Positions 1 to 7,129 of a stretch of DNA of 24,045 bases are shown piece after piece. The notes beneath the pieces were generated by a model, which saw only the letters and a program-made list of their open reading frames with translations, did no database searches and had not been told where the DNA came from. Each line of letters opens with the position of its first letter. The stretch's first letter is position 1. The position numbers and the translations under genes are program-made. Location: contig CAKSVQ010000021.1 in the NCBI GenBank assembly GCA_934504065.1, forward strand, positions 1-24,045, given 5' to 3'. Origin of the DNA: an uncultured Dysosmobacter sp. Lineage in GTDB: Bacteria; Bacillota; Clostridia; Oscillospirales; Oscillospiraceae.

Positions 1-1
1 G

Positions 2-703
2 GCCGAGGATGTGATCCATGCCGATTATGCCATTATGGGCGAGTGTCGGTATGAAAATGTGGCCGTGGGGTTCCGGGGACGTTACAGCTTTGAGGTCACT
101 GTCTACGGTCAGACCGCCCATGCCAGCCACTATCCGGCGGTGGGCGAGAATGCCCTGATCTCCGGCTGGCGGCTGGCGGCGGCCATTGAGGCGCTGCCCA
201 CGCTTCTCCATCCGCACCTCAAGCATGGCACATGGTGCGTGCGGTATATGGAGGGCGGCAATCCCGGCACGCTGGTGGTGCCGGAGAAATGTTATCTCTT
301 TGTTGACCGCTATGTGGTTCCCGGCGAAACGGATGAGACCTGTATTGCCCAGATCATGGGTGCGGCGGAGGAACTGGGGCTTGCCGGAAAGGTGGAGGTG
401 CGGCTCAAGCCCCGCAATTCCCCTTATATGCAGTCCTTTGCACTGGAAGAGACGCATCCGCTGGTGCGCATTTTGCAGGAGGAGTTCTACTCCGTCACCG
501 GAAAGGACCTGCCCTGCGCTTATGACGCCTCGGTGTGTGACTCCAACATTCTGGCCGTTTCGTTGGGCATCCCTGTTGTGACCTTTGGTCCCTCCGGCGG
601 CAATATGCATGGCGATAATGAATACGGCTATGCGTGGCAGGTGAAAAACTGCGGCGAGATCTATCGCCGCACAGTGGGCCGGCTGCTCAGCAGCGAAAAT
701 TGA
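2..703 (+). CDS. M20-family metallopeptidase/deacylase, 3' part
   Basis: This gene is cut by the left edge of the window; the frame is open from base 2. The visible 233 residues carry the lid (dimerisation) domain of the M20 family, with the typical stretch GFRGRYSFEV followed by GQTAHASHYP. The end of the catalytic domain follows, with MHGDNEYG supplying the usual C-terminal metal-binding His. Family members (ArgE, DapE, YgeY-like) are cytoplasmic zinc enzymes that hydrolyse N-acyl amino acids or small peptides; the substrate cannot be told here. The N-terminal HxD metal site lies outside the window. An ATG or GTG near the left edge would give a truncated protein and is not the real start. 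A strong hairpin follows the stop codon. The family is confident, the exact activity is not. Confidence 0.85.
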   Translation, partial: AEDVIHADYAIMGECRYENVAVGFRGRYSFEVTVYGQTAHASHYPAVGENALISGWRLAAAIEALPTLLHPHLKHGTWCVRYMEGGNPGTLVVPEKCYLFVDRYVVPGETDETCIAQIMGAAEELGLAGKVEVRLKPRNSPYMQSFALEETHPLVRILQEEFYSVTGKDLPCAYDASVCDSNILAVSLGIPVVTFGPSGGNMHGDNEYGYAWQVKNCGEIYRRTVGRLLSSEN

Positions 704-720
704 AAAACGGAAGACATATG

Positions 721-761
721 AAAAGGAAGCTGCACGGGATATTCCCGCGCAGCTTCCTTTT
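721..761. terminator. Hairpin terminator between convergent genes
   Basis: A 13-bp perfect stem (721-733 with 749-761) extends inward through a further short GC stem to a 3-base loop. One arm ends in TTTT and the other begins with AAAA, so it can stop transcription from both sides. It sits between the M20 gene (+) and the exonuclease gene (-). Confidence 0.8.
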
Positions 762-862
762 CGATTTGTTATAGATTGTTTTCTGCCGATACGGATCAGG
801 GATGGCGGGAGTGGGATTTCCGGTTCTGCCGCCGGACCAGCGCCAATAGCTGTATGACCTCC

Positions 863-1549
863 TCAATCCAAATCTCCCTGCTCATACAGGGGGACTGTTC
901 TCCGGTAGGACTGGGGGCGGTATGTCACCGAGGCGATCCGCCGTCCGTTCACGCCGTATCTGGGGTGTGTGCCGAACAGGTCGATGTACCGCGTGAGGTC
1001 GTCCCGCTCCGCCGCCATGGCCTCCAGCAGCTGCACGGTGGCCCGGGCATCGTCCACAGCCCGGTGGCTGTTCACCGCGTCGGTCAGGCCGTAGGCTTCA
1101 ATGGCGTTGCACAGCTTATGGGGATAGTCCCTTCGGTCACGGTAGACCGTCAGCGCGTCCAGAAAGCGGGGCTTTTTCAGCGTGCCCACCAGCCCCAGCG
1201 GTTGCAGAAGCCAGAACATGAAGTTCAGGTCAAACTGGGCGTTGTAAGCCACCAGCAGCGGCTGCTCCGCCCCGTCCAACAGGGCGCAGAACGTTTTTGC
1301 GGCTTCCTCCGGTTCCACGCCGCAGCAATGGAGCTGCTCGTCGGTGATCCCGGTCAGCTCCACGATGAAGGGCGGCAGGCGCTGGCCCTCCGGCAGGCGG
1401 ATCAGGCAGTCCATGCTGTTCACCTCGCCACCAGCTTCCAGCGCCACCGCGCCCAGCTCAATGATCCGGTCCCTACCGAACGTGATCCCGGTGGTCTCCG
1501 TGTCAAAAACCACCAGACGGTCGAATTGCTTGAAAAGGCTTTCCATCAT
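863..1549 (-). CDS. DnaQ-like DEDDh 3'-5' exonuclease
   Basis: The 228-residue protein has all the elements of a DEDDh exonuclease: FDTETTG (D16, E18) for Exo I, NAQFDLNF (D107) for Exo II and HRAVDDA (H162, D167) for Exo III. The fold is that of the proofreading subunit epsilon of DNA polymerase III and of the exonuclease domain of PolC. It is a stand-alone domain, so the role could be DNA repair, proofreading or RNA trimming; the sequence does not decide. The first of two adjacent ATGs is chosen because GGAGA lies 7 bases upstream. The start overlaps the stop of the upstream nuclease gene by ATGA, so the two are probably translationally coupled. Confidence 0.85.
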   Translation of the reverse strand: MMESLFKQFDRLVVFDTETTGITFGRDRIIELGAVALEAGGEVNSMDCLIRLPEGQRLPPFIVELTGITDEQLHCCGVEPEEAAKTFCALLDGAEQPLLVAYNAQFDLNFMFWLLQPLGLVGTLKKPRFLDALTVYRDRRDYPHKLCNAIEAYGLTDAVNSHRAVDDARATVQLLEAMAAERDDLTRYIDLFGTHPRYGVNGRRIASVTYRPQSYRRTVPLYEQGDLD

Positions 1550-2277
1550 GCCGCATTCTCCGCAAGGGCGCTCTCTCCGGTGGCATAGTCGATCTCCACA
1601 CCGGGCTGCACGTTGTAGCAGAACACGTCAAAGCACACACCCTCGCCGCCGTCCTCCACGGAATAGGCCTCCATTTCCACGCCACGGGCCACCAGATCGG
1701 TGCCCTCAAACACCGGGGTCACCCGGTAGAGCACGTGATTGCCCGTCTCCTGCACATAGTCCGCTACTTCGTTTTCAAAGGGAAGCATCCCCACCACGTT
1801 GAGGTAGCGGGTCCCGGTGATGAGGTTCCGCTCGTTGGCATTTTCCCCGGTCAGCTGATAGCCGATCAGGTGGCAGCGGTTATAAAGATATTTGCCGTCC
1901 ACCACGTCATAGCGGACGGTGTGCCATCCGGTGGGCTTGACCATGCCGATGGCGCCCCGCTCCTCCGTGGGCATCAGATCCTGCCCCACGCAGGCATACG
2001 CCGTGCCGCAGCGGCCTAGCCAGTCCAGCTCGGCATAGGTCTCCCATGAGGAGGTGTCCTGCTTTTCTTCGTCGGTAAAGGAGGGGCCGTCCAGCGTGAC
2101 ATAGGGGCTGCCGGAATATGACGGCAGGTCGTCCAGCGTGGCCGTGGTCTGCGCGGCGGGCCATTCCGGCAGGGGAAGGCCGCAGTAGTGCCAGATCCCC
2201 GCCCCCACGATCCACAGCGCCGCGATCAGGGCCGCAAGACCGCTTGCTTTTTTCTGCTTCTTTCTTCGCTTTGCCAT
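1546..2277 (-). CDS. Membrane-anchored DNA/RNA non-specific endonuclease
   Basis: The 243-residue protein begins with a very basic tail (KRRKKQKK) and one hydrophobic segment (about 13-29), so it is probably anchored in the membrane with the enzyme outside. The domain at about 90-225 resembles the Endonuclea_NS_2 group of beta-beta-alpha-metal nucleases. It contains YNRCHLIGYQL, with H136 as the expected general base, followed by ENANERNLITGTRYLN. Relatives include DNA-entry and secreted nucleases of streptococci. It likely degrades nucleic acid at the cell surface, for defence, nutrition or DNA uptake. A strong promoter lies upstream and GGGAG precedes the ATG. It is the first gene of a two-gene operon with the exonuclease. 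Confidence 0.82.
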   Translation of the reverse strand: MAKRRKKQKKASGLAALIAALWIVGAGIWHYCGLPLPEWPAAQTTATLDDLPSYSGSPYVTLDGPSFTDEEKQDTSSWETYAELDWLGRCGTAYACVGQDLMPTEERGAIGMVKPTGWHTVRYDVVDGKYLYNRCHLIGYQLTGENANERNLITGTRYLNVVGMLPFENEVADYVQETGNHVLYRVTPVFEGTDLVARGVEMEAYSVEDGGEGVCFDVFCYNVQPGVEIDYATGESALAENAA

Positions 2278-2307
2278 CTCTTTTTCTCCCTGTTTCAGAT
2301 GTTCCCC

Positions 2308-2336
2308 ATCATAGCAGGTTTTGTCTGCCTTTTCAA
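2308..2336 (-). promoter_or_regulatory. Sigma-A promoter of the nuclease-exonuclease operon
   Basis: Read on the minus strand there is TTGAAA, a 17-base spacer, then TATGAT preceded by TGC (extended -10). The leader before the nuclease ATG is about 25 bases. Confidence 0.7.
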
Positions 2337-2340
2337 GGCT

Positions 2341-2369
2341 GCATGAAGGCGGGATTTCCGGGAATCCTA
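2341..2369 (+). promoter_or_regulatory. Possible sigma-G-type sporulation promoter of pdaA
   Basis: GCATG at 2341-2345 fits the Bacillus sigma-G -35 pattern (GnATR). AATCCTA at 2363-2369 fits the -10 pattern (CATnnTA) at all but the first position. The spacing is 17 bases. In B. subtilis pdaA is transcribed by sigma-G, so the match is meaningful, but the motif is short and degenerate. Confidence 0.35.
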
Positions 2370-2400
2370 AGCGGGATCACGAATAAGGAGGTCCTATTTC

Positions 2401-3216
2401 ATGCACCGTTGCCTTCGCACGTTTTTTGCCCTGTTTCTGCCCTGCGCCTTTTTGACCGGGGCGCTGTATGTGCAGGGACGCTTTGCCGCCTCGCCTGCCG
2501 CGTCCGCCGCCGCCATTCCCGCCGCCGCGGTGAACTGGGGACTGTCGTTTCCCACGCCGGGCGAATCCCCGGTGGGCAATGCCACGGTAGAGGACCTGGC
2601 GCAGTATGACGCCTGGTATCTGGGCGACACCTCGAAAAAGGTCATTTACCTCACCTTTGACTGCGGCTATGAAAACGGATATACCGACTCGATTCTGGAT
2701 ACCCTGCAAAAGCACCATGCCCCCGCCGCCTTTTTCGTGGTGGGGAACATGGTGTCCACCGCGCCGGATGTGGTGCGCCGGATGGCGGCGGAGGGGCATA
2801 TCGTGGGCAACCACACCTATCACCACCCGGATATGTCCGCCATCAGCGCCCAGACGGCCTTTCAAAAGGAATTGGACGAGTTGGCGCAGCTCTATCAGCA
2901 GACGACCGGGCAGCCCCTTTCCCATTACTACCGCCCGCCGCAGGGAAAATACAGTGTGGAAAACCTGAAGCAGGCACAGGCGCTGGGCTACCGGACGGTT
3001 TTTTGGAGCCTTGCGTATGTGGACTGGTATGTGGATGATCAGCCCACGGCGGAGCAGGCCTATGGAAAACTGCTGCCCCGCATCCACAACGGGGCCATCG
3101 TGCTGCTGCACTCCACCTCCCGGACAAATGCCGCCATTCTGGATGACCTGCTGACAAAGTGGGAGGAGATGGGATTTACCTTTGCGTCGCTGGATGAACT
3201 GCCGGATCGTGCTTGA
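2401..3216 (+). CDS. pdaA: PdaA-type polysaccharide deacetylase (muramic delta-lactam synthesis)
   Basis: The 271-residue protein has an N-terminal signal or anchor segment (about 7-24) and a NodB deacetylase domain (about 75-265). Key motifs are YLTFDCGYENGYT (85-95 core), GNHTYHHPD with metal ligands H138 and H142, YYRPPQGKYS (RPP at 178-180) and LLHSTS with H237. The wording around the first motif matches B. subtilis PdaA, which removes the acetyl group from N-acetylmuramic acid in spore peptidoglycan as a step to muramic delta-lactam, needed for germination. The residue after the catalytic Asp is Cys88, where PdaA usually has Asn and other deacetylases have Asp. AAGGAGGT at 2385-2392 fixes the start. 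This gene is the main evidence that the organism sporulates. Confidence 0.87.
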   Translation: MHRCLRTFFALFLPCAFLTGALYVQGRFAASPAASAAAIPAAAVNWGLSFPTPGESPVGNATVEDLAQYDAWYLGDTSKKVIYLTFDCGYENGYTDSILDTLQKHHAPAAFFVVGNMVSTAPDVVRRMAAEGHIVGNHTYHHPDMSAISAQTAFQKELDELAQLYQQTTGQPLSHYYRPPQGKYSVENLKQAQALGYRTVFWSLAYVDWYVDDQPTAEQAYGKLLPRIHNGAIVLLHSTSRTNAAILDDLLTKWEEMGFTFASLDELPDRA

Positions 3217-3241
3217 AATTTTCACAAAATTCCTCTAAACT
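3213..3241 (+). promoter_or_regulatory. Sigma-A-like promoter of the RNA methyltransferase gene
   Basis: TTGAAA at 3213-3218 overlaps the pdaA stop codon. A 17-base spacer separates it from TAAACT at 3236-3241. The -10 falls inside a tandem repeat. Confidence 0.5.
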
Positions 3242-3259
3242 GGTCAGGTAAACTGGTCA
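3236..3259 (+). repeat. Two direct 11-bp repeats over the promoter
   Basis: TAAACTGGTCA occurs at 3236-3246 and again at 3249-3259, exactly 13 bases apart. The first copy covers the predicted -10 box and the second the expected transcription start. It could be an operator bound by a repressor or a simple local duplication. Confidence 0.7.
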
Positions 3260-3272
3260 TGGAGGGATCGCT

Positions 3273-4100
3273 ATGCCGCACATCATGGAAGTCACCGACC
3301 TGCGCCAACCGGAGCTGGACGTGTTCGCCCGACTGACGGAGGCCCAGCTGCGCCAGCCGTTGGAGGCGGAACGGGGCATTTTCATTGCCGAAAGCCCCAA
3401 GGTCATTGCCCGGGCGCTGGATGCGGGGTATCAGCCGATCTCCCTTTTGATGGAGCGGCGGCTGCTGGAGGGGCCGGGCGGCGAGGTCGCCCGCCGCTGC
3501 GGGGATGTGCCCGTCTACATGGCGGAGCGGGAGGTTTTGACGGAGCTCACCGGATATCCCCTGACCCGGGGCGTGCTGTGCGCCATGCGCCGCCGGGCGC
3601 TTCCCGGTGTGGAAGCCCTGTGCGCTGCGGCCCATCGGGTGGCCGTGCTGGAGGGGATCGTGGACTCCACCAATATCGGCGCCATCTTCCGCTCTGCAGC
3701 GGCGCTGGGGGTGGACGCGGTGCTGGTCACGCCCACCTGCGGCGACCCGCTGTACCGCAGGGCCGTCCGGGTCAGCATGGGGACGGTGTTTCAGGTGCCG
3801 TGGACGCGCATCGGCGCACAGCCATCCGACTGGCCGGAGCAGGGGCTTTCCCGGCTGCGTGTGCTGGGCTTTCAGACCGCGGCCATGGCGCTGCGGGATA
3901 ATTCCCTGCCGCTGGGCGACCCCCGGCTGAACGCCATCGACCGCCTTGCCATCGTGCTGGGCACGGAGGGCGACGGTCTGGCGGGGGACACCATTGCCCG
4001 GTGCGACTATACCGTCCGCATTCCCATGGCCCACGGCGTAGATTCTTTGAATGTGGCGGCGGCCAGCGCCGTGGCCTTCTGGGAGCTGCGCCAGCGCTGA
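3273..4100 (+). CDS. SpoU/TrmH-family RNA 2'-O-methyltransferase
   Basis: The 275-residue protein has the three SPOUT signatures of the TrmH class: NIGAIFRSAAALG (134-146, with the invariant Asn and Arg), AIVLGTEGDGL (226-236) and VRIPMAHGVDSLNVAAAS (248-265), which form the knotted SAM-binding site. An N-terminal domain (about 10-110) of the kind that recognises substrate RNA precedes it. The product methylates a ribose in tRNA or rRNA; which nucleotide cannot be told. GGAGGG lies just before the ATG. The next gene starts 31 bases downstream, so the two may share a transcript. Confidence 0.88.
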   Translation: MPHIMEVTDLRQPELDVFARLTEAQLRQPLEAERGIFIAESPKVIARALDAGYQPISLLMERRLLEGPGGEVARRCGDVPVYMAEREVLTELTGYPLTRGVLCAMRRRALPGVEALCAAAHRVAVLEGIVDSTNIGAIFRSAAALGVDAVLVTPTCGDPLYRRAVRVSMGTVFQVPWTRIGAQPSDWPEQGLSRLRVLGFQTAAMALRDNSLPLGDPRLNAIDRLAIVLGTEGDGLAGDTIARCDYTVRIPMAHGVDSLNVAAASAVAFWELRQR

Positions 4101-4131
4101 AAAGCTGAATTTTTCCAAAAGGAGTGTACTT

Positions 4132-5445
4132 ATGACCCCGACTGTCAGCATCATTGTCCCGGTCTATAACGCGGAGGGCACGGTGGGGCGCTGCATTGAA
4201 AGCATCCTGAATCAGGAGTATGCCGATTTTGAACTGCTGCTGGTGGATGACGGCAGCAGGGATGCCTCCGGCAGCATCTGCGACCGCTATGCGGAAAAGG
4301 ATGTCCGGGTGCGGGTCATCCACAAGGAAAACGGTGGTGTTTCCGCCGCCCGGAACACCGCGCTGGATGAGGCCCGGGGCGTTTATCTGCAATTTCTGGA
4401 CAGTGATGACTGGATCACGCCGGACGCCACCAGTTCGCTGGTGCGGGCGGCGGAGAGCGGCGGATGCGACCTGGTGGTTTCCGACTTTTACCGGGTGGTG
4501 GGCGAGCGGGTCTCCCAGAAGGGTGACATTGACGACGACGGCGTGATGACCCGGGAGGAATACGCCGCCCACATGATGGAAAACCCCGCAGATTTTTATT
4601 ACGGCGTTTTGTGGAATAAGCTCTACCGCCGCGCCATCGTGGAGCGCTACCACCTGCGGATGGACCCGGAGATTAGTTGGTGCGAGGATTTCATGTTCAA
4701 TCTGGAATACATCCGCTATGCCACCATGTTCCGGGCGCTGCAAATTCCCATCTATTATTATGTGAAAACCAAAGGCTCGCTGGCAAACCAGAGCCTGACC
4801 ATCGGCAAGACCGTGAAAATGAAGCTGACGGTCTTTGAATATTACCAGCGCTTTTTCAAAACCGTGCTGGATGAGGACGAGTATGAGAAAAGCCGCCTGA
4901 AGGTCTACCGCTTCCTGCTGGACGCGGCTTCTGACGGCTCGGTGCCGCCCCTGCCCGGAACGCGCAGGCTGGGGGACGAGCGGGTGCAGGCCTCGCCGCA
5001 GGCGCTGCGGGGCGAGGGCGCGCTGTATGATGCGTTCCGGGAGCGTAAGCTGTTGGAGCGGTATCTGGAAACAGCGGCCCTGAAAAACGACCTACCCCTT
5101 GCGGAGGCCAAGCTGCTGTTGCTGCTGGAAAGCCTGCGCTTCCAGCCCACCCGCCGGGAACTGGCTGACCTCACCGGATTTCCCCGCAGCACGCTGACGC
5201 TGGCGCTGCAGCGCCTGATGGCCCGGGGCCTCGTCCGCCTGACGGATGTCCGCCTTCCCGGCGAGACGGAAAAGCGGCTGGATGTGACGTTCCCGGAGGA
5301 GGCCCACAGTGTTTTGCAGGACCTGCTCACCGCGCAGGCGGACTTTGCCGCTGCCCGCCGCTCAGCCCTCACTGCGGAAGAGGCGGCGCAGTTCCATGGA
5401 CTGAATCAGAAGATCCAGTCCCACATTCAGGATATTTTAGACTGA
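4132..5445 (+). CDS. Family-2 glycosyltransferase fused to a MarR-like winged helix
   Basis: The 437-residue protein opens with a GT-A glycosyltransferase domain (1 to about 265): TVSIIVPVYNAEGTVG, VDDGS (38-42), NGGVSAARNTALD, the DSDD metal motif (90-93) and WCEDFMF with the likely catalytic Asp186. After a linker, residues about 300-437 read as a complete MarR-type winged helix: a leading helix, TRRELADLTGFPRSTLTL (340-357) as helix-turn-helix, GLVRLTD leading into a wing, then a long helix with LTAEEAAQFHGL. GT2 enzymes transfer a sugar to a surface polymer or lipid; MarR domains bind DNA. Both halves are in one uninterrupted frame with similar codon use. The start at 4132 is chosen over an in-frame upstream ATG at 4051 because AAAAGGAG lies 7 bases before it and the fold begins there. 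Confidence 0.8.
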   Translation: MTPTVSIIVPVYNAEGTVGRCIESILNQEYADFELLLVDDGSRDASGSICDRYAEKDVRVRVIHKENGGVSAARNTALDEARGVYLQFLDSDDWITPDATSSLVRAAESGGCDLVVSDFYRVVGERVSQKGDIDDDGVMTREEYAAHMMENPADFYYGVLWNKLYRRAIVERYHLRMDPEISWCEDFMFNLEYIRYATMFRALQIPIYYYVKTKGSLANQSLTIGKTVKMKLTVFEYYQRFFKTVLDEDEYEKSRLKVYRFLLDAASDGSVPPLPGTRRLGDERVQASPQALRGEGALYDAFRERKLLERYLETAALKNDLPLAEAKLLLLLESLRFQPTRRELADLTGFPRSTLTLALQRLMARGLVRLTDVRLPGETEKRLDVTFPEEAHSVLQDLLTAQADFAAARRSALTAEEAAQFHGLNQKIQSHIQDILD

Positions 5446-5451
5446 AAAGAC

Positions 5452-5486
5452 GCTCCCCTCTGCGGTCATCTGCCGCAGAGGGGAGC
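5452..5486. terminator. Shared terminator of convergent genes
   Basis: A perfect 14-bp GC-rich stem (5452-5465 with 5473-5486) has a 7-base loop. On the minus strand it is followed by a TCTTTT tract, so it best serves the protease gene. The plus-strand tail is only weakly T-rich. Confidence 0.8.
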
Positions 5487-5500
5487 ATTGCATTTACTGT

Positions 5501-6220
5501 TTATACGGGGGTGTCGGTTGCGGATTCCCGCTTCAAAAGCCGGAACACCCATGTGTACATCAGTACCACGAATATCAAAAACACGATGGTGGACACCGTG
5601 GTGCCGACCATGGCGCAGGTATCATAAAATCCGTGGAGAAACACCGCCACCAGATACCCGGCTGTCAGATTGTGCCGGACGCCCCGGCGGTAATCATAGG
5701 CTTCGCAGAGCTTGGCCCGTCCGTAGAAAAGCCCCATGAACACCGCAAAGGACATATGTCCCGGCACGGCCAGCAGCGCCCGGGGCAGCGCCACGGAAAG
5801 CCCGTAGTGCAGCACATACTGGATGTTTTCAAAGGCGGCAAAGCCCAGCGACACGAACACCGCGTAAACGATGCCATCGAAGCGGTAGTTAAAGGCGGGG
5901 TGGTACCACGTTGTCCGCTTGAGAAGGACAAACTTCATTCCCTCCTCCACCAGCGCCACCACGAAAAAGGCCAGCACCACGGTGTAAATGGGGCTGCCGG
6001 GATCGATCAGGGCGTTGAGCACGGTCTCGCCCAGCGTTTCCAGCACGCCGGAGGCCAACGCCGCGAAAACGCCCATCAACAGCAGCCGCGCAAGCAGTCC
6101 GGGGGGCTCCTGCTCCACGGTGTCCGTTTTGTAGACATACCGCAGCAGGACCGCCGCCGGAAGCACGGCGGCAAAAATATAAATGCCAAGGATCGGCAAA
6201 AACGGCATGATAAAGAACAT
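5501..6220 (-). CDS. PrsW-family intramembrane metalloprotease
   Basis: The 239-residue protein is mostly hydrophobic, with about seven membrane helices. It carries the PrsW family motifs: VEEGMKF (E92, E93), a long FDGIVYAVFVSLGFAAFENIQY-like region (E131), VPGHMSF (H155) and HGFYD (H196, D200). The His and Glu residues are expected to bind zinc inside the membrane. In Bacillus, PrsW makes the first cut in the anti-sigma factor RsiW. Here the ATG lies 12 bases after the stop of the barstar gene, so it is most likely the third gene of the barnase-barstar operon. Its substrate is unknown. An AGGAGA ribosome site precedes the start. Candidate substrates, by inference only, are the anti-sigma proteins in this window or the membrane-linked barnase. 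Confidence 0.85.
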   Translation of the reverse strand: MFFIMPFLPILGIYIFAAVLPAAVLLRYVYKTDTVEQEPPGLLARLLLMGVFAALASGVLETLGETVLNALIDPGSPIYTVVLAFFVVALVEEGMKFVLLKRTTWYHPAFNYRFDGIVYAVFVSLGFAAFENIQYVLHYGLSVALPRALLAVPGHMSFAVFMGLFYGRAKLCEAYDYRRGVRHNLTAGYLVAVFLHGFYDTCAMVGTTVSTIVFLIFVVLMYTWVFRLLKRESATDTPV

Positions 6221-6232
6221 GTTTGATCTCTC

Positions 6233-6505
6233 CTATTCTTCGCCGGATTCCACATGGAACCGGGGATTTTCCCGGGCGGCGTCCTGCAAAACGCGGAAAA
6301 AAGCCCGGGCATAGCCGCCAAGAGCCTGTTTCAGCGCCGCCGGATGCTCCAAAACCAGCGTGGTCTCCTGGGGCAGGCTGGTCAGGCAGTCATACAGCGC
6401 GTCCAGATTCCGGCCATAGTAGTCCGGCAGGCGCAGAAGGGAAGCGAGCGTGGTGTGCAGCGTCTCCCGGTCGGGGATGGCCGCGCCGTTTAACGTCAGC
6501 TTCAT
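6233..6505 (-). CDS. Barstar-family ribonuclease inhibitor
   Basis: The 90-residue protein matches barstar over its whole length. LPDYYGRNLDALYDCLTS (26-43) contains the counterparts of the barnase-contact residues Tyr29, Asp35 and Asp39. Trp38 of the classical protein is Tyr here, and Glu76 aligns with Asp75. Barstar is a cytoplasmic protein that plugs the active site of barnase and protects the producer before export. Its ATG overlaps the stop codon of the barnase gene (ATGA, 6502-6505), so toxin and inhibitor should be made together by coupled translation. The protease gene follows after 12 bases. Confidence 0.88.
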   Translation of the reverse strand: MKLTLNGAAIPDRETLHTTLASLLRLPDYYGRNLDALYDCLTSLPQETTLVLEHPAALKQALGGYARAFFRVLQDAARENPRFHVESGEE

Positions 6506-7059
6506 GGCGTGTCCTCCCCATAGAGCAGTTCAAAGGTCTCATAGTGGTCGGCGGTGTAGTAGATCAGGCCGTCGTTGGAAAAGACGATGCGTTTGGCGCC
6601 CCGTTTTTCCGCCCCCAGCGTGTCCACGTCACACTCGGTATAGACCCGGCCTTCGGCCTCCGGCAGCGCGCCTTCGTAATTGCCGAAGCGGCTGCCGCCG
6701 ATGCACATTCCCGGGGCGTAGGGCTCCAGCGACCCGCCGGGCCAGCCCAGCGCCTCGGCTTCCTTCTTGGTCAGGAAGTTGTCCGGCAGGTGTCCATAGA
6801 GGTGTATATATAGCGCCAGATCATCCTTTGAGGTGTATGCTCCGTCCTCGGCAATGTCCGGCGCGTCCTGCGCTGGGGTATCTTCCGGTGCAGCCACATC
6901 TTCCGGCGCAGGTGTATCCTCCGGCAGCGCGGCTTCCTGCGTGTGCTCCACCTCTGGGGCGGGGGCCTGCTGGGGCGGGAGGGCCTGCGCGCAGCCTGCC
7001 AGCAGCAGGGAAAGCAGCACGGCCAGCAGCACCGCGCCCTGTCTTTTCATGCGTTTCAT
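6502..7059 (-). CDS. Lipid-anchored barnase-like ribonuclease
   Basis: The 185-residue protein starts with a lipoprotein signal (LLLAGC, Cys23). A Pro/Ala/Glu-rich spacer of about 45 residues leads to a complete barnase domain (about 73-181). Conserved barnase landmarks include GHLPDNFLTKKEAEALGW, APGMCIGG, GRVYTECDV and YTADHYETF. Catalytic counterparts are Lys98 (K27), Glu142 (E73), Arg157 (R87) and His172 (H102), all present, so the enzyme should cut RNA. Arg59 of barnase is replaced by Tyr128. Classical barnase is freely secreted; here the lipobox implies attachment to the outer face of the membrane. The start at 7059 is chosen over an upstream in-frame ATG at 7200 because AAAGGA precedes it and the signal peptide begins there. 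A strong promoter lies about 40 bases upstream. Confidence 0.88.
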   Translation of the reverse strand: MKRMKRQGAVLLAVLLSLLLAGCAQALPPQQAPAPEVEHTQEAALPEDTPAPEDVAAPEDTPAQDAPDIAEDGAYTSKDDLALYIHLYGHLPDNFLTKKEAEALGWPGGSLEPYAPGMCIGGSRFGNYEGALPEAEGRVYTECDVDTLGAEKRGAKRIVFSNDGLIYYTADHYETFELLYGEDTP

Positions 7060-7100
7060 AAGCGTTCCTTTCGTCTGTATCTCTCTGAAATGATGGACAC

Positions 7101-7129
7101 AGTATAGCGCGAAAGCGGACGCTTGACAA
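7101..7129 (-). promoter_or_regulatory. Sigma-A promoter of the barnase-barstar-protease operon
   Basis: On the minus strand TTGTCA (7124-7129) is separated by exactly 17 bases from TATACT (7101-7106). The predicted start site gives a leader of about 35 bases before the barnase ATG. It also excludes the longer ORF start at 7200, which lies upstream of the promoter. Confidence 0.7.

Noticed and set aside
4051..4131. Earlier ATG for the glycosyltransferase
   Set aside because: It lies inside the methyltransferase gene, lacks a ribosome site and adds residues not part of the GT2 fold.
2377..4154. Minus-strand open frames of 282 and 310 codons
   Set aside because: They mirror pdaA and the RNA methyltransferase, which are supported by clear domains and ribosome sites.
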